A stretch of DNA of 64,000 bases from Cyanophora paradoxa (GCA_004431415.1 QPMI01000418.1:57708-121707), one strand, 5' to 3'; positions 22,342 to 34,458 are shown, numbered from the stretch's first letter. The notes: generated from the sequence alone by a model not told the origin. Made by a program: numbers and translations.

Positions 22342-25300
22342 AGGAACAGTCCGCCTCGCCTAACTTGGCGCCCCTAACCACGCACCAGCCCCATCCTGCG
22401 AAGCCCCCGCCCTCAATTAATCGCGGATTCACCAACTCGCGGGCACTAGCTAAACATCGGACCTACTCCCACCAGCGCTCTGAAGTTGCGCACGAAAGCA
22501 CGTCTACCCCCGCCTGCCCGTACCCCCCCCTCGGCCCCGCCGAACCCGCGATGGCGACGCCGTCGAACCCCATTCCTTCTCTCGGACAGCTCCCTCCGCA
22601 AGCGATGGCGCTCCGAGCACGGATGCTTCCCGAACTTGGTCTGCACGCCGCCGCAACCGGTTCATGCAAACCCGCACCTCACTATCTCTCCCACTCTATC
22701 GCAGCGCGCATCACGGACCATCTGTATCCTCTCCTTCCCAGTCGCCCCTGGAGCCCGACTACAAACACGCTCTCGGTCCCCCACTGGTCATCCTTCGAGG
22801 AATGGACGGCCTGTTACTTCACCATTTTCCATTCCTTCCACGCCAGCCCGGGCCCGATCAGCGCGGCAACGTGGGACTCCATCGCCGACTGCGCCCGCTG
22901 TCGGTCGCTCCAAGCTCCCGCGACGAGCGTCACTTTACAGCTTCTCAACCCGGACATCTGCATAGTCTCTGCACGCCCGTATCAAGCGACCCGCGCGCTC
23001 CGTGCCGGGGCCGAGGCGACGACACAACGACTCCTCGAACTCGCATGTGGCAGCGGAGTGGACTCCTTCGACAACCTTGACATTGACTTCGTACGCCCCC
23101 ACAGCCACCATGGCCCGTGTTTCGGCCGCCGCCGCTCCCCCCGCGAGGCTGCGGAGACTAGCTCCTTCGTCCTCGAAGTACGCACTGCTCAGGCCTTCTT
23201 CCGCGTTGCTCTCCTACGCCCGCCTTTGCTCATGTGCTCTGTCCTCCGGCAGAACGCCACGGCACTCACCGACGAACTGGAGGCGGGCGCCCGCCTGACA
23301 CGCTGGGCCCGGGCGGCGAGCTCTCACCTCTTCAGCGACGACCTCTTCTGGGGCGACTTCGCCGACCCCGCCGATGTTCCTGAACCCGACATCGCCCTCC
23401 CTCTCTCCCCCCTTTCGGCCCTTCTCTCCAGCCCCGCTCACCCCTACGCCATAATCCGCCTTTATACCGTTGGAGAACCCGCCCCCATCGACGCGCTTGC
23501 CGGCTTGCTCCGGATTTTAGCCGACCGTCGTGCCCCCCTCGACCAGCCGCCCAGCCCTGGCTACCACACTCTACTAGAAGAAGCTAGGACGGCGGCCTTC
23601 CTAGAACTCCGCCAATGGTCTGGCCGATACCTCCCTGAACTGGGAGTTTCCGAAATCGCGGCCCTTGTCCCTCTTGAGACCGCCCGCTCCCTCTTCCATG
23701 CCTCTCTTCCTCTCTCATACCAGGCTACCAAGGCGGCGATCCTCGCGAGCTCCGCGGGTCAGCCGGCCCTCCTCCTCCACCACCCCCTCTCGACCCACAT
23801 CGAACGCCACGATCTTATCTTCCTGGTCCTCCGCCTCTCTGACCTAGACCTCCCCGCCCCCGACCCCGAAACTCTCCGCCGCACTCTTCAAGCCCTCCTC
23901 GTCGGCCCCCCGGGCACCCTCGCTGCTCTCCGTCCCCTCGGCCTCCTCTGTACCTCGTCCCTGGCCATCCTCGCCGTCCCATCCATTCTCTACGACCAGC
24001 TCCCTCCTCCCGCGCCCTACGCAGACCACCCCCCGACCCCGATCACCGCTCTCCTCCGCCCCATCCCCCGCGCCGCCCCTTACTATCAGACTCCCAGCCC
24101 GTCTCTCGCCGCCTGGGAACTCTTCCGCAGCGACCGCCCCACCTATACCCCTCTCTCTCCCGCGGCTATCCAGCAGACAACGTGCCAACGCTGCGTCTCG
24201 ACACCTGCCTTCCTCGCCAGCGCGGCCTGGCTCCACTCCACCCGGCAGTGCCCGGTACGCCCCTCAGACCCCTCCCCCTCCTCCCGTGCTTACCCCGCCC
24301 CCAGCTACACCCCTGAAGACCCCCTTCCCCCCCCTTCCTCCCCTCCCCCGCCCCGGAGTTACCCCCCCGAGCGTGTCCCCCTCTCACGCTCCTCCCTACC
24401 CGTTATGCGCTGGGAACTGTACATAATGGTCCATACCCTTTTCGTCTCCCCCGTGACCAATCGCACCCGCACCACCACCCCCCGGCCGTCGTTGCATCCT
24501 CCTCGCCCCCCTGCCCCCCCAGCGCCCCCTAGCGCCCAAACTTCCACGCACATCGAGCCCCACCAGACCAGCAGCATCGCAATGCAAAACTCCAAATTGC
24601 GTGGTTACAGCCGGCCGCGCCCCATCTCCTCCTGGCACAACGGGGACCGGACCCCTACTTTAGTGAGAGTCCAGCAGCTCCACCAATACTCGAGCCGCGG
24701 CCCGCAGAGCCGCCCCTCGGGTGGGGAAGACCATCTGAGCAACGGAAGCGCTAGTGTTGTGGCGCCCCACGGCACACAGCCGCCAAGGACACCGCTCAGA
24801 TCCACTCCCGCGCAGAACGGGCACTATCCCCTCGAAGCCTGCCACCTCCACAGCCTCTACGGTCACCTCGGTCGCCACCCGCAACAACGCCTGCACATCG
24901 CCCAGGTCCAACAACAACCTGCCGCGCGTAGCCGCGAAGCAGCGCAGCTCCACCTCCACGAAATCACTGCTCAATTGCACGATGTAGTCGCTCTGCAGAT
25001 ACTCCTTAGCCCGATGCGCCACGTCGCCCACAACGGACATGTACTCGAGGCGACGCAGCACTTCAGCGTCCGGCTGCAGCCCGCCCTGCGCACGCGAACT
25101 CAGCCACGAACGCCGCTCTCACAGATTACCTGCACGCACATGCCGGCACCTCCCAGGAAACGCTCTCCAGAGTACCGCCCCGATGTCACGCCTCACGATC
25201 ACAGGCCCAGCAAAGCGCACTTCCTCGTCCGACTCGCTCCCACTACCACGCTCCTCCACAACCCCGGCAGCTGGGACGGCTCTAGCACCGGGGACTGCCA

Positions 25301-26161
25301 TTCCTGGGGGAACCGGTACCCCTGCTCCCCTTACCCCCCCTGCTCCCTCAGCAGACTCAGCGAATCCGCATCCACACACCCAGCCCCGTGCAACCAGATG
25401 GGGGACTTTATCGATATCTACCACGAGCTCCAGCTCATTCTCCCGTCGGAGCATGCCGCCATGACCCGCCTACAAAAGCACGCGACAGACCTGGCGAAGG
25501 ACCCGGAGGCTGCTAGACATCTCACCAGCCTTTCCGTACAACAGCCACGCCACCGCTCGTCCGCCACCACCACTCGCTTTCTTGGCCCGGTCGACAGCGC
25601 CCCCCGTCACGCGTGGCACGCTGGGCTCCGCCACTTCGGTCTCCAGGAATTTGCACCTGCTCACGCCAACTACATAGCCGCAGCCATGGCAGCCGTGATA
25701 GAAACAGCGGAACGCCCGCTCACTACACTAGCCCCGTCTCCTGAGCCAGAACTGCAGCTCAACAGCCTGATCCTGTCGGCCCTCAGCGATCTCTTGGATC
25801 TCGCAGCGCTCACGGGTGACGTCTTCGCCTTCGATGTCCCCTGGAAGCACCTCACAGCTCGTCCTCTCGCATCACAGGACGCGATCCAAACCTTCAAGAA
25901 CGCGGCGTTCCGCCAAGGCTACATCAAGGTCGCAATCACCAAAGCCTTCATCGACCATGAGACCACCCTCCACGCGCTTCACCCGACCGGCACGATCACG
26001 TCCAGCACGTACATCCATGCGGATCACCCGGGCACCACCCGCACCGGCCGGTCGGAACGCGCCTCAATCACATTGGCCCTCGCATTCCTCGATGCGGCAC
26101 TATCCCGTGCCCACCATCTTGAGAAATTCCTCCGCCGCGCCTTTTCCCTCCTTAACTGCCG
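22342..26161 (+). CDS. Family B polyprotein segment 3: module D3 and first half of D4
   Basis: Continues segment 2 in phase when copy 1 and one duplication are removed (GTC GAC CTC CTT | AAG GAA). Near the start, RGFTNSRALAKHRTYSH has the spacing of a C2H2 finger without its cysteines. D3 spans about 22600-24260: SIADCARC (22890-22901), LLNPDICIV, a long helical body, then knuckle C-x2-C-x13-H-x4-C (24183-24251, CQRC...WLHSTRQC). The stretch 24400-25430 is low-complexity on this strand and has equally protein-like frames on the other. From 25440 a helical region (IDIYHELQLILPSEHAAM) leads into D4, whose FSLLNC motif lies at the point where element A is inserted. Function unknown; same family as D2. 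Confidence 0.65.
26147..26161 (+). repeat. Target-site duplication, left copy (element A)
   Basis: CCTCCTTAACTGCCG, identical to 34444-34458. The bases on either side differ. Confidence 0.93.
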
Positions 26162-26228
26162 GATACCCCCCGTGGGAAAAAAACAGGAAGGCGCCTGCCA
26201 ACCCGCCTAGCTCGCAGCGTAGCGCTGC

Positions 26229-28016
26229 GTGCGCGATCACCAGTGCGAGAGTAGAGGCCGCGACAGCCTAGGTAGCGTCCGCCGCGATGTCTGCGTAGGT
26301 ATGCCGGCCACTCTCTCCAAACCGCCCCGCCAACGCGGCAACATCGCCCGGGAGTCCCTGGGTGATGTAACTGCAAGCAGTTACCGCGTCTCACGCACAC
26401 CCTGGACCGCCCTCTTGAATCAATCTCCTTGCCGAGCTACGTCTGGCCTCCCTGGCCACGCCTCGCCATACACCCGCTGCCGACCCGCTCTCTACCGACC
26501 CGCTCTCAGACCCGCCTCCTCCTCCTCCCCCAAGCGCCAAGTCGCTGAGGCTGGGCAAGCCGCATCGCCCATTTCCCGCCCAGACGCGCATTTAGCGCCC
26601 CTTTCCTGCGAGGCCGCTACTGTACGTGTCAGCTGTAATTTGACGGCTTCCCGACCGCAGACTTTTGAGACTTGGACGATGCGGCGCACAGGCGACGGGT
26701 CCGGGGCGGCTAGGCACACGCACGCCTGGAACCACGTGCACGCGCATCTCTGGGCAGCCAGATGTGACCAACTAGCTGATCAGTCGGACCGCTGCGCGCG
26801 TCCCGCCGAGCACAGACATCCTCCAACCCTAGACGCTGTCCGACCCCCTAACGTGTCTGCCGCTGTAGACGTCAACACTAACGCTCCGGGGCATATCTCG
26901 TTTGGCGACCTTTTCCCAACCACCCATTACGCCTCAGGGAGCCCCCTCATAGGCCCGCCCCCATCGCTCATGCGCCACAAGCCGGAGGGGAATCTCAGGA
27001 TGATGACCTTTAACGTGCGGGGCACGTCCAAGGGCCGGCTTCAGCAGGCCGAAGACTTCGCCGTGAAATGGGGGGTCGACGTGATGGCTCTCCAAGAGCT
27101 CTCAGTCACGCGCGCCGAACTGCACTCGGCGCTCTTCACCCCGGCAGCGGAGCCCGGCGAGCCCCCCAAGAGCTCGATCACGCGGGGTCGCCTAATCCAC
27201 TCAATTAAGAAAACAAAACCGAAAGGAAACGGAGCGGCGCTATGGGTGGCGGCGCCCTGGGCGCGGCACATCGCGCGCCACTATCACTACCCGGGCCGGC
27301 TTGCCGGCTGTGAAATGCGCTTTAAGGGAAACCGCCAGCTCTTCGTAGTGAGCGTATACATGCCGGCCACCCAGCGGAAGCCTGAGCACAAGACCGATCA
27401 GGCGGCGCTCCTCGAATGCATCGAGCGCATCTACGCGGACTTCCGATCGCGCTCGACCGCGCACCTCATCCTTCTCGGCGACTGGAACTCCGTGAAGACG
27501 CCGGCCACGTCCCGCATCCGCGCGGGACGGTTCGTCCAGTCCTGGACGCCGGAACGCGAGTGGTGGGGAAAACTGACCGGCACCTGGGCACTAGTTGACG
27601 CGGCGACACAGAAAGGCCACGAACACGAAGTTACCTTCATCAGGCGCGGCCCGAGCCAGCACGGCGCCGAAGAGGATGGCGGGGACGACGGCGCCGACGA
27701 CTCGGACTCGGAACAGGACCAGCAAATGGACGGGCCCGCCGTCGCCGAAGGCGCCGCGGTCATCTCGGCAGGACGTATCGATGCGGTGTTGCACTCTGCA
27801 GGTCTCGCGCCAGCGCTCCTGGCGGTGCACCCGCTGCCGCCAGAGGTGGCGCTACCGCACCCCTCTGACCACTTCCCGGTCATGGCCGACTACGATCTGC
27901 TCAAAGCCGAACTCGCCAGACCGCCGCGGGCGATGCCCGCCCGGCGCACCCGCCGCCGCTCTTCGCACCGCACCTACTTGAGAAGGAGAAGCTGCCGGCC
28001 TTCCGAAAGGCTGTAG
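26229..28016 (+). CDS. Element A: EEP (APE-type) endonuclease region
   Basis: The endonuclease domain occupies about 26990-27890 and retains the expected motif order: MTFNVRG, MALQELS, VVSVYMPA, LLGDWNSV, AGRIDAVLHS and HPSDHFPVM. This is the nicking domain of APE-type LINEs, acting on target DNA in the nucleus. The preceding 250 codons are Arg/Ser/Pro-rich without a recognised domain. The frame ends soon after the domain; a frameshift near 27960 separates it from a helical linker (LEKEKLPAFRKAVEDRLQAL) that leads towards the RT. The true start is uncertain; 26229 is only the first ATG of the open frame. Confidence 0.8.
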   Translation: MRDHQCESRGRDSLGSVRRDVCVGMPATLSKPPRQRGNIARESLGDVTASSYRVSRTPWTALLNQSPCRATSGLPGHASPYTRCRPALYRPALRPASSSSPKRQVAEAGQAASPISRPDAHLAPLSCEAATVRVSCNLTASRPQTFETWTMRRTGDGSGAARHTHAWNHVHAHLWAARCDQLADQSDRCARPAEHRHPPTLDAVRPPNVSAAVDVNTNAPGHISFGDLFPTTHYASGSPLIGPPPSLMRHKPEGNLRMMTFNVRGTSKGRLQQAEDFAVKWGVDVMALQELSVTRAELHSALFTPAAEPGEPPKSSITRGRLIHSIKKTKPKGNGAALWVAAPWARHIARHYHYPGRLAGCEMRFKGNRQLFVVSVYMPATQRKPEHKTDQAALLECIERIYADFRSRSTAHLILLGDWNSVKTPATSRIRAGRFVQSWTPEREWWGKLTGTWALVDAATQKGHEHEVTFIRRGPSQHGAEEDGGDDGADDSDSEQDQQMDGPAVAEGAAVISAGRIDAVLHSAGLAPALLAVHPLPPEVALPHPSDHFPVMADYDLLKAELARPPRAMPARRTRRRSSHRTYLRRRSCRPSERL

Positions 28017-28348
28017 AAGACCGTCTGCAAGCCCTGGAAAGCGATCTTGAGAAAGCGCTAGGCGCGGCGGGCACGGAACAAGAGCGCAGGACCGGGTCAG
28101 CTCTCTCTACCGACAGGCCACGGAGGCGGTGCTGACACTCGCTAAGGAACACAAATGCTTGAAAGCCGCGGATCGCGCCCGCCCACTCGCAGAGCGGTGC
28201 CGTGGCAGCTGGTCATGTCCAAGAAAGTGGAGCGCCTGATCGCTGGATGGACTGTTGAAGCGCCCGGAGGCTTGCCGTCGGCCCCGCTGGTCGCCCGGAT
28301 CGAGAAACTGGAGGCTCTCATCAAAGGGCTCGTCCCCGGACCCGAACC

Positions 28349-30200
28349 ATGCCCCGCCGCCCCGTACGCGACGCTGACGACGAGGCGCCGTTCCCGGGGC
28401 GCTACGTAGCGTGGCGGCTGTACTTCCGGTCGCTGAACGCATGGCGCAACCGCGTCCGCCGGCGCCACCAACACGAGACGCGCGCAGAGAAGCAGCGACA
28501 GATCCAGGAATTCGTTACTGCGCGCCAGGCCCGGTTTGCAGACCCGCGCAAGCTGCGCAGCTATCTAGACTCCATTCTGGAGCGGTCCAGGGGGGAGCCG
28601 ATCATGCACGTCACCCGCCTCGCGCGCGAAGGCAACTTCTATGAAATTTACACGGCCCCCGAGGAGGTGAAGGCAGTGATGGCGGAGCACTGGCGTCAGT
28701 GGTGTGCGAAGAGAAACCCCCTGGTAGGGTGCACAGCGGACTTAATACCCGACTCCCAGCTAGCCTTCCTGCCCCCCGACTTCTGGCGCGCGCTCTACCG
28801 CCCCCTCGGGACGCACGTGGCGACCGCGGAAGCCTTCGCGGGAGTCATGGCTGAGCCTACGTACGAAGAGCTAGGGGCACACGTGCGCTCGCTCACGGAT
28901 GGAGCGGGAGGGCCCTCCAACTGCACGAACGCGATCCTGAAGACGCTCTGGAACCCCGACCTGCCGGACGCCATGGATCCAGAGGCGTACCCCCCCCGCG
29001 GTCGTCGGCTCCTGATGGCCATCGTCTGCGAGGCCCTCCGCCTGCGCGACCTGCCCGCCGAGATGTGTGAGAGCAATATCTTCGGGATCCCCAAGAACGG
29101 GAGCTGGGACGGAGACATTGAAGGGAACCTCCGCCCGATCACGCTGCAGGAAGTTGGCCTCAAGCTAACGACGGGCCTCGTCACGAAACGGCTAGCCGAG
29201 GCCATCGAGAAGCACGGAATCCTTAAGGGGGTAAATTATGGCTTCAGGAAGGCTAAGGCGACCGATGATGCCCTTCACCTAATGGTCGCTATTCTAGAGG
29301 ACGCTAAGGAGCACCGCAAGCCCATCTACCTCTTGCTACAGGATATCAGACGGGCGTACGATTCAGTTTCCTGGGCCAGCATGGAGCTCTCCCTCCGACG
29401 CATCGGGGCCCCCGAGACGTACATCGACCTGCACCGCAACATATTCGAACGACGCCGGGCGCGAGCTATCACGGGCCACGGACTGTCAGACGTGTTTGAA
29501 CTCGAATGTGGGCTCCCGCAGGGCGGCATCGAATCCCCGCTCCACTGGCTCATCTTCTACGATGCCTTGCTCTGCGCTCAACAAGAATTGGACAGGCTCG
29601 AGCAGGAAAAGGGGGGCGCGGGGGTCGCGTACGTCATGGGCATGGGCGAAGACGACGCGGACTTCGCCCCCGCACGGGTGACCGGGAGCGCCTACGCGAA
29701 CGACACGCAGTGGATGAGCGGATCGGCCGAAGGGATCCAGATGCTCGCGGACGTGGCGTCTGAATTCTTCCGCCTGCACGACATCGCCGTCAACGCGCGG
29801 AAAACAGAGTTTGCGTACAACAACGTCTCACCCGAGCCTGAACCCCGCTGCTCGGCAATCCCCGCGTCCCGGTCGGCAAGAAGCTGAAACCGGGCGAGCA
29901 TTTCAAGCTGCTCGGCGTCTACCTGACCGCGAACCTGTCGTGGAAGGAGCAGATCAGACAGATGGAAACGCAGGCTCGCGAGACGGTGGCGGTCATAGCT
30001 CGTAAGCAGCTGACCGCGCAAGAGGCCTGCTACGTTGTCGAGGCCGTCGTGCAGGCGCGGATCGCCTACGGGCTCAAAGTGACGCCGCTCACAGAGAGGC
30101 AGTGCGATCGCCTAGATGCCATCTGGATGCGCGTGGTTAAGCACCATGGGGCCTGGCGGCATCGACTTCCAACTACGCGCTCTGGAGCCACGGCACGTAC
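28349..30200 (+). pseudogene. Element A: reverse transcriptase, inactive
   Basis: RT motifs in order: SLTDGAGGPSNCTNAILK, LRPITLQEVGLKLTTGL, NYGFRKAKATDDA, the motif A region LLLQDIRRAYDSVSW, motif B GLPQGGIESPLHW, motif C AYANDTQWM, and after a frameshift near 29850-29880 the thumb-proximal FKLLGVYLTANLSW. Motif C should be YADD; here the first catalytic aspartate is Asn (AAC at 29699-29701). That substitution normally abolishes polymerisation. The frame breaks again near 30150. Confidence 0.85.
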
Positions 30201-31710
30201 AGCCTGCCGCGCACAGCGCACATGATGGCCAAGAACCAAATCACGGATCTGCTCGTCCGCCTCTGTGGCGAGCCGGAAGAGCTGCTATCTCAGGTGATGA
30301 TGCACCGCATCCGGGACCTCCAGCGCAAGCTAGGCGTCCCGCTGCTGCCGACCGAGTTCCTGAACGCCCAGTGTCACGCCAGCTTGCTCGATCGAATGCG
30401 ATCGCCGCAGTGATGCCGCTCCTGCAGCGCCGGCTCTACCGGATCCAGTCCAACCACGCCCGCTTCTTGTTCACGCCGTACCCCCCCGCAGCCACTTGGC
30501 CCGACCCCGCGGAACTGCGCCGGGAATTCGTGCTTACCTCACACATTCCCCGGGAAGTGTTCAGCACGGCTGCGCCCGCCCTCCACCGCGCACGGCTCTA
30601 CTGGATGTCCGACGTCACGGCGCGCGATGGGGAACGCCTCTGCACCTGGCGAGACCTGCACCTCCGCGCCCCCCGCGGCACGCTCCCTTGGGCAGCGCCC
30701 GCCTGGTGGAAGGCGGTGGCCAAGGCCCTCACGATCGACGGGCGCGGTTCGGGCGCCCTCCGATACCCCATGCGGCAACCGCCCGGTACCCCTTCCTCGG
30801 CCATGGTACAGCTTCCGGGCGGGGCAAGGAAGTTAATTCACCAACCGGGAGACTTCGTCTGCTACTACGACCTCGCAACGATTCACGAGACGGATGCCGG
30901 TACCGGAAATCGGCCGGGTCCGCTCCGCTGAGGCCGAGGCCGCAGCCTAGTAGCGACGGAGTGCCGGCTGGAGCACTGGGTCCCCGTCCCAGAAGAGGCC
31001 GACGACGAGGCCAACGGAGCCTACTGCCGCTGCGATGGCCACTGTCAGCTCGGACCCCGCGAAGGGCCGCCCGCCCCAGCTGCGCGCCGCTTTAATATCG
31101 TACCGGGAGAGGGCCGCCGCCACTGGCACGACAACCACGTCTGCCCTCAAGGCGCCGGCGCGGCCTGCCGGGCGACGAGCACCTGCGATGACGAGGGCAA
31201 GTACGGGACGGCGGTGGGAGGATGGGTAGAGCACGCGTCCGCACTCTGCACGATCCCCGGCACGGTGGAGCTAGTAGAAGTGTCGGGCGCCCCCGTGGAA
31301 GAATGCGAGGGGCAGGTACAGACGCGCTCGGGGCGCGCCAGTCGCCAGGTCCTGCGCCAAGCCCGTCTTGAATACTTCAAGCCCTTCAGGCAGGCGGCCG
31401 CGACCATCACTGCGCACCGATGGCGGATGCTGCTGCAGGCAAAGCAGGAGGGCGATGAGAGGGTCAACTGGCACCTCCTCTCCGAGCCCGACGCCGCTCA
31501 CCTCGCCACGCTCGAGGCGAACCCGCCCGACTTGCCCCCCTGCCGCAAGATGAAGCGCCCCCGGTCAGCTCCAACAAGGAGGCGCGCGAGCTATATTACT
31601 ATCAGGCCGATCCGTACAGTTGGGTTGCATACCTGGAGACCTGGAAGGGCCTCGAAGCCCGCTACCGCAAAGAGCACCTGGAGGCCGAGGCGGCGTCCGG
31701 CGGCTCATAC
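30201..31710 (+). pseudogene. Element A: RT-RNase H connecting region
   Basis: Shared with B. The pair RREFVLTSHIPREVF ... TWRDLHLRAPRG ... APAWWKAV here corresponds to RREYIISTQLSP ... EWPLLWSHGRVP ... APSWWDAV in B (about 41570-41770). The segment 30960-31700 has clustered Cys/His (for example CRCDGHC near 31030) and reads in several frames. It is probably a palm/thumb extension; no independent function is assigned. Confidence 0.6.
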
Positions 31711-32230
31711 GTGGCCGACGCCCCAGCGTACGCCTGGACGGACGGGAGCCTGAAAGAGGGCCAGACGGTTAACGCTCGCGCGGGCTACGCAGTACACTGG
31801 CCGGAAACGGACCTCAGAACTGGCGCAAGCCTGCACCCGCCGGGTATCCTCACGGACTTCTTTGCCCGGCTCCGGGGCCTGCAGGAGATCAACAAGGCGG
31901 AACTCCAGGCGGTGCTCATGGCTGACCTGCTCTCGCCTTTCGGAGCGGTTCTACACGTCGACAACATGAACGCGATCCGCTGGTATTCCGATTTCGTCCA
32001 GCACGCGAGCTGCCGCAGCCGCGGGAATACATCCGGCACGCCTGCTCCGCGGAACTGTACGCATGGAGCAAGCTCAGGACAATGCTAGAGGAGCGCGGGC
32101 GGCCGCTCAAACTCGTCAAAGTCAAAGCGCACGCGAAGGGCGACGCCCGCGACCCCACAACGACATCGCGGACGCCGGAGCGAACGTGGCGGCCGACCTG
32201 GATCTGGCGGACGAAAACCGGCATGAACCT
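31711..32230 (+). pseudogene. Element A: RNase H (uninterrupted)
   Basis: Contains YAWTDGS (Asp 31741-31743), INKAELQA (Glu 31900-31902), LHVDNMNA (Asp 31960-31962), KVKAHAKG (His 32130-32132) and HNDIADAGA (final Asp 32171-32173). All four acidic residues survive, but frames change near 32050 and 32140. The His and HND motifs are only about nine residues apart, which is the normal arrangement and the reference for recognising the split in family B. Confidence 0.85.
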
Positions 32231-33426
32231 CTCTTTCTGCCGCCGGCCTTCAGCATGCCTGCGGTGCTCACCATCAGCGACCCGACGGGCGCACACGACG
32301 GGTGGAAGGGGACCCCAAGGCACACATGGACGCACTTCACGAGCACCAGACGCACTTTGCCTGGACCCAACAACCGCTGGCTGGCGCGCTCCTGCGCCGA
32401 GCGCCGACGGCGCAGACATAGCAGGGCTATATGCGGAAACGAGCGTAGGCTCCCGATTCCAAGGCGCCAATGGAGCCCGCAACGCGCTATTCAAGTTTCG
32501 GACGCAGCTGCTCTGTAGCTCGCTACCAGCGAACGAAGTCCGGGTACGTGACCAGAAGGAACTCTACGCCGCCTGCAACCCTGGGGACGCTGTGCGGGCT
32601 GCGCCACCAGAACGCCTTTCCCTCGTGCAGAGACTAGCGGCCCGACAGCCTCACAGAACAGCCAGACTGCACCAGAGGCCTCGCATGCCCAACCAGCAGC
32701 GGCCCCAGCCGCCCGAACCGGGCACCGACGGCTCTTACCGCAGGCCCGACTGAAACTTTCCCGCACGTCTTCCTGTGCCCGGGTCCGCATGCGGTCGCGC
32801 ACCGCGCGGAGACTGCTCGCGAACTGAACCGACTTCTGCTCTGCGCATACAGAGAGGCCCACGGACTCACAGCGCCGCCAGCAGGAGCCCTCCTTGCCCC
32901 CGACCTGGTCCCAATCTTCCTCCGCGTCGCGGACGACGACGCCGAGGCGCGCAGCTACGATGGTAGGCCGTACGCGTACCCGCGCCTCTGGGTGCTCCAG
33001 GGCCTTGCTCCGCAGAGTCTAGAAAGCGCCCTCGCACGCTGCCTGAACCTTGCACCCCGGTACGCGGCACGCGCAGCTAAACGCGTTCGGCAGACGCTTC
33101 TGGAGCGGGCCCGACGCCTCTGGTCACGTCGCTGCGAAATCAACGCGGAGTGGGAACGCGACTGCCGCGTCTCCCAGGCCTCAAAGAAGCGACCGCGCCC
33201 GCCCCGCACGGGCGCCCGCGCCCGAGAGCGGGCCCGCGGCCCCCGGACCTGTAAGGAAGTCTGCGCCGCCTGCGACGGGCCGATTCGCCTTCACAATCTA
33301 CTCAACGCCGCTCGGAACGCAGACTGCCCACCGGAGTACGCGGGCTGGAAGGCGGCGCTCCGCGCCCAAGAGCTCTACGATTGCGTCAAGGTACGCCCTT
33401 GGGAGCCACATCCTAGCCCGCTCTAA
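32231..33426 (+). pseudogene. Element A: C-terminal zinc-knuckle region
   Basis: LFLPPAFSMPAVLTISDP directly after RNase H matches LFIPYSFKCFLIRIGLP in B. Further on, ETFPHVFLCPGPHAVAHR (near 32755-32800) resembles the His/Cys half of the RVT-associated zinc knuckle. The last open part (32992-33426) contains the Arg-rich RRLWSRRCEINAEWERDC and CKEVCAACDG, ending at the stop 33424-33426. Several frameshifts. Confidence 0.65.
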
Positions 33427-34443
33427 ACGGTACCCCGAGTCGCGCGAAAGGGGGGGGGGGGGGGGGGGGGGCTACGTCGGGAGGAGACTCTCGACACCAC
33501 CTACCTACTACTTCACCATACCTAGTCCTCGAGAAACTTCCCTGCTCTACTCTTAGCCTCGCACACACTAGATATAGCCGCCCCGTCCGACTCGCTGGGC
33601 CCCGCCCAAGCGAGCGCCTGCCTTGCCTCCCTCTCCCGTTCTGCCCTCCTGCTCGCTCTCTTGGCCCTGCTCCCACTCACGACCTCGCCAACGCTCCTCG
33701 CGCCTCGACAGGGAGGGAACGATGGACCGGAAGGCTTGGCGGAAGGCTTCGGCTGGTCGTTGCACCCACCAGATACCCCGGCCATCGTGCCAGGACCGTG
33801 GGTTGAAGGACCGCCGCGGAGGGGGCTCGCAATTGCCCGCGGCGGGGGTGCGGCGGCTGGTTCGAGGCTGGAAGCCCTGCTGACCGAGAAATCCGACCCT
33901 CCCCCTCCCCGCCACGGCCGGCGCCGACCTTCTCCGTCCCGCCCCACTTCTTCCCCGCAACGTCCCCCCTCGCCTCATTCCCCTCGGCCCCTCTACGCCA
34001 ACGTGCTTCCACCCGCGCTTCGGGCGAGCGGCCCCCTCGACGCGGAGCCCGCCGCGCTAACTGTAGTCGCGGCCGCGTCGAGAGTAGGCAGATTAGACGC
34101 GGGTCCGTCCTGGCTTTCCTACCGTACAGTAGAACAGCCCGCGAGCTCCGGACGTCCCGACGGTCCCTAGGCAGGCAGCACTAGCAGGCAGCACTCGTAG
34201 ACCCCTGGGTAGTCCTCTCTGTAGCCTAGTCCTAAGCTAGGCTAGATGTATAGGTAGTAGCTCTCTGCTCTGGGTTAGCTTTGCTTTAGTTTACGTCTCC
34301 TTGACTAGCTCCACCCTGTCCGATGGCTGTTAGGTTCCCTACCCGGCGTAACCAGTAGGCTCATCTTTCGACTTGACACTTTACGGACACCTCAGTTCTA
34401 TCATTAGCCGTATTGTCTCGGTGTGTGCGAATTCATTGAATAA
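33427..34443 (+). other. Probable 3' untranslated region of element A
   Basis: No convincing gene. It starts with a run of 22 G (33450-33471). A + frame at 33661-34170 is Pro/Arg-rich without recognisable domains. Near 34170-34260 there is a short direct repeat (GGCAGGCAGCACTAGCAGGC) and an 8-bp inverted repeat, TAGCCTAG...CTAGGCTA. Confidence 0.5.
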
Positions 34444-34458
34444 CCTCCTTAACTGCCG
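34444..34458 (+). repeat. Target-site duplication, right copy (element A)
   Basis: CCTCCTTAACTGCCG, identical to 26147-26161. Confidence 0.93.

Larger units (their letters stand above)
26162..34443 (+). mobile_element. LINE family A, decayed, inserted in family B module D4
   Basis: 8.28 kb between exact 15-bp duplications. In order it carries an EEP endonuclease, RT, a connecting domain shared with B, RNase H and a C-terminal zinc region, all on the + strand but spread over several frames. No poly(A) is present: the 3' end before the duplication is GAATTCATTGAATAA. Whether 33427-34443 is all A 3' UTR is uncertain. Its proteins are clearly related to B but distinct, and its RNase H is not interrupted. 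Confidence 0.88.
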
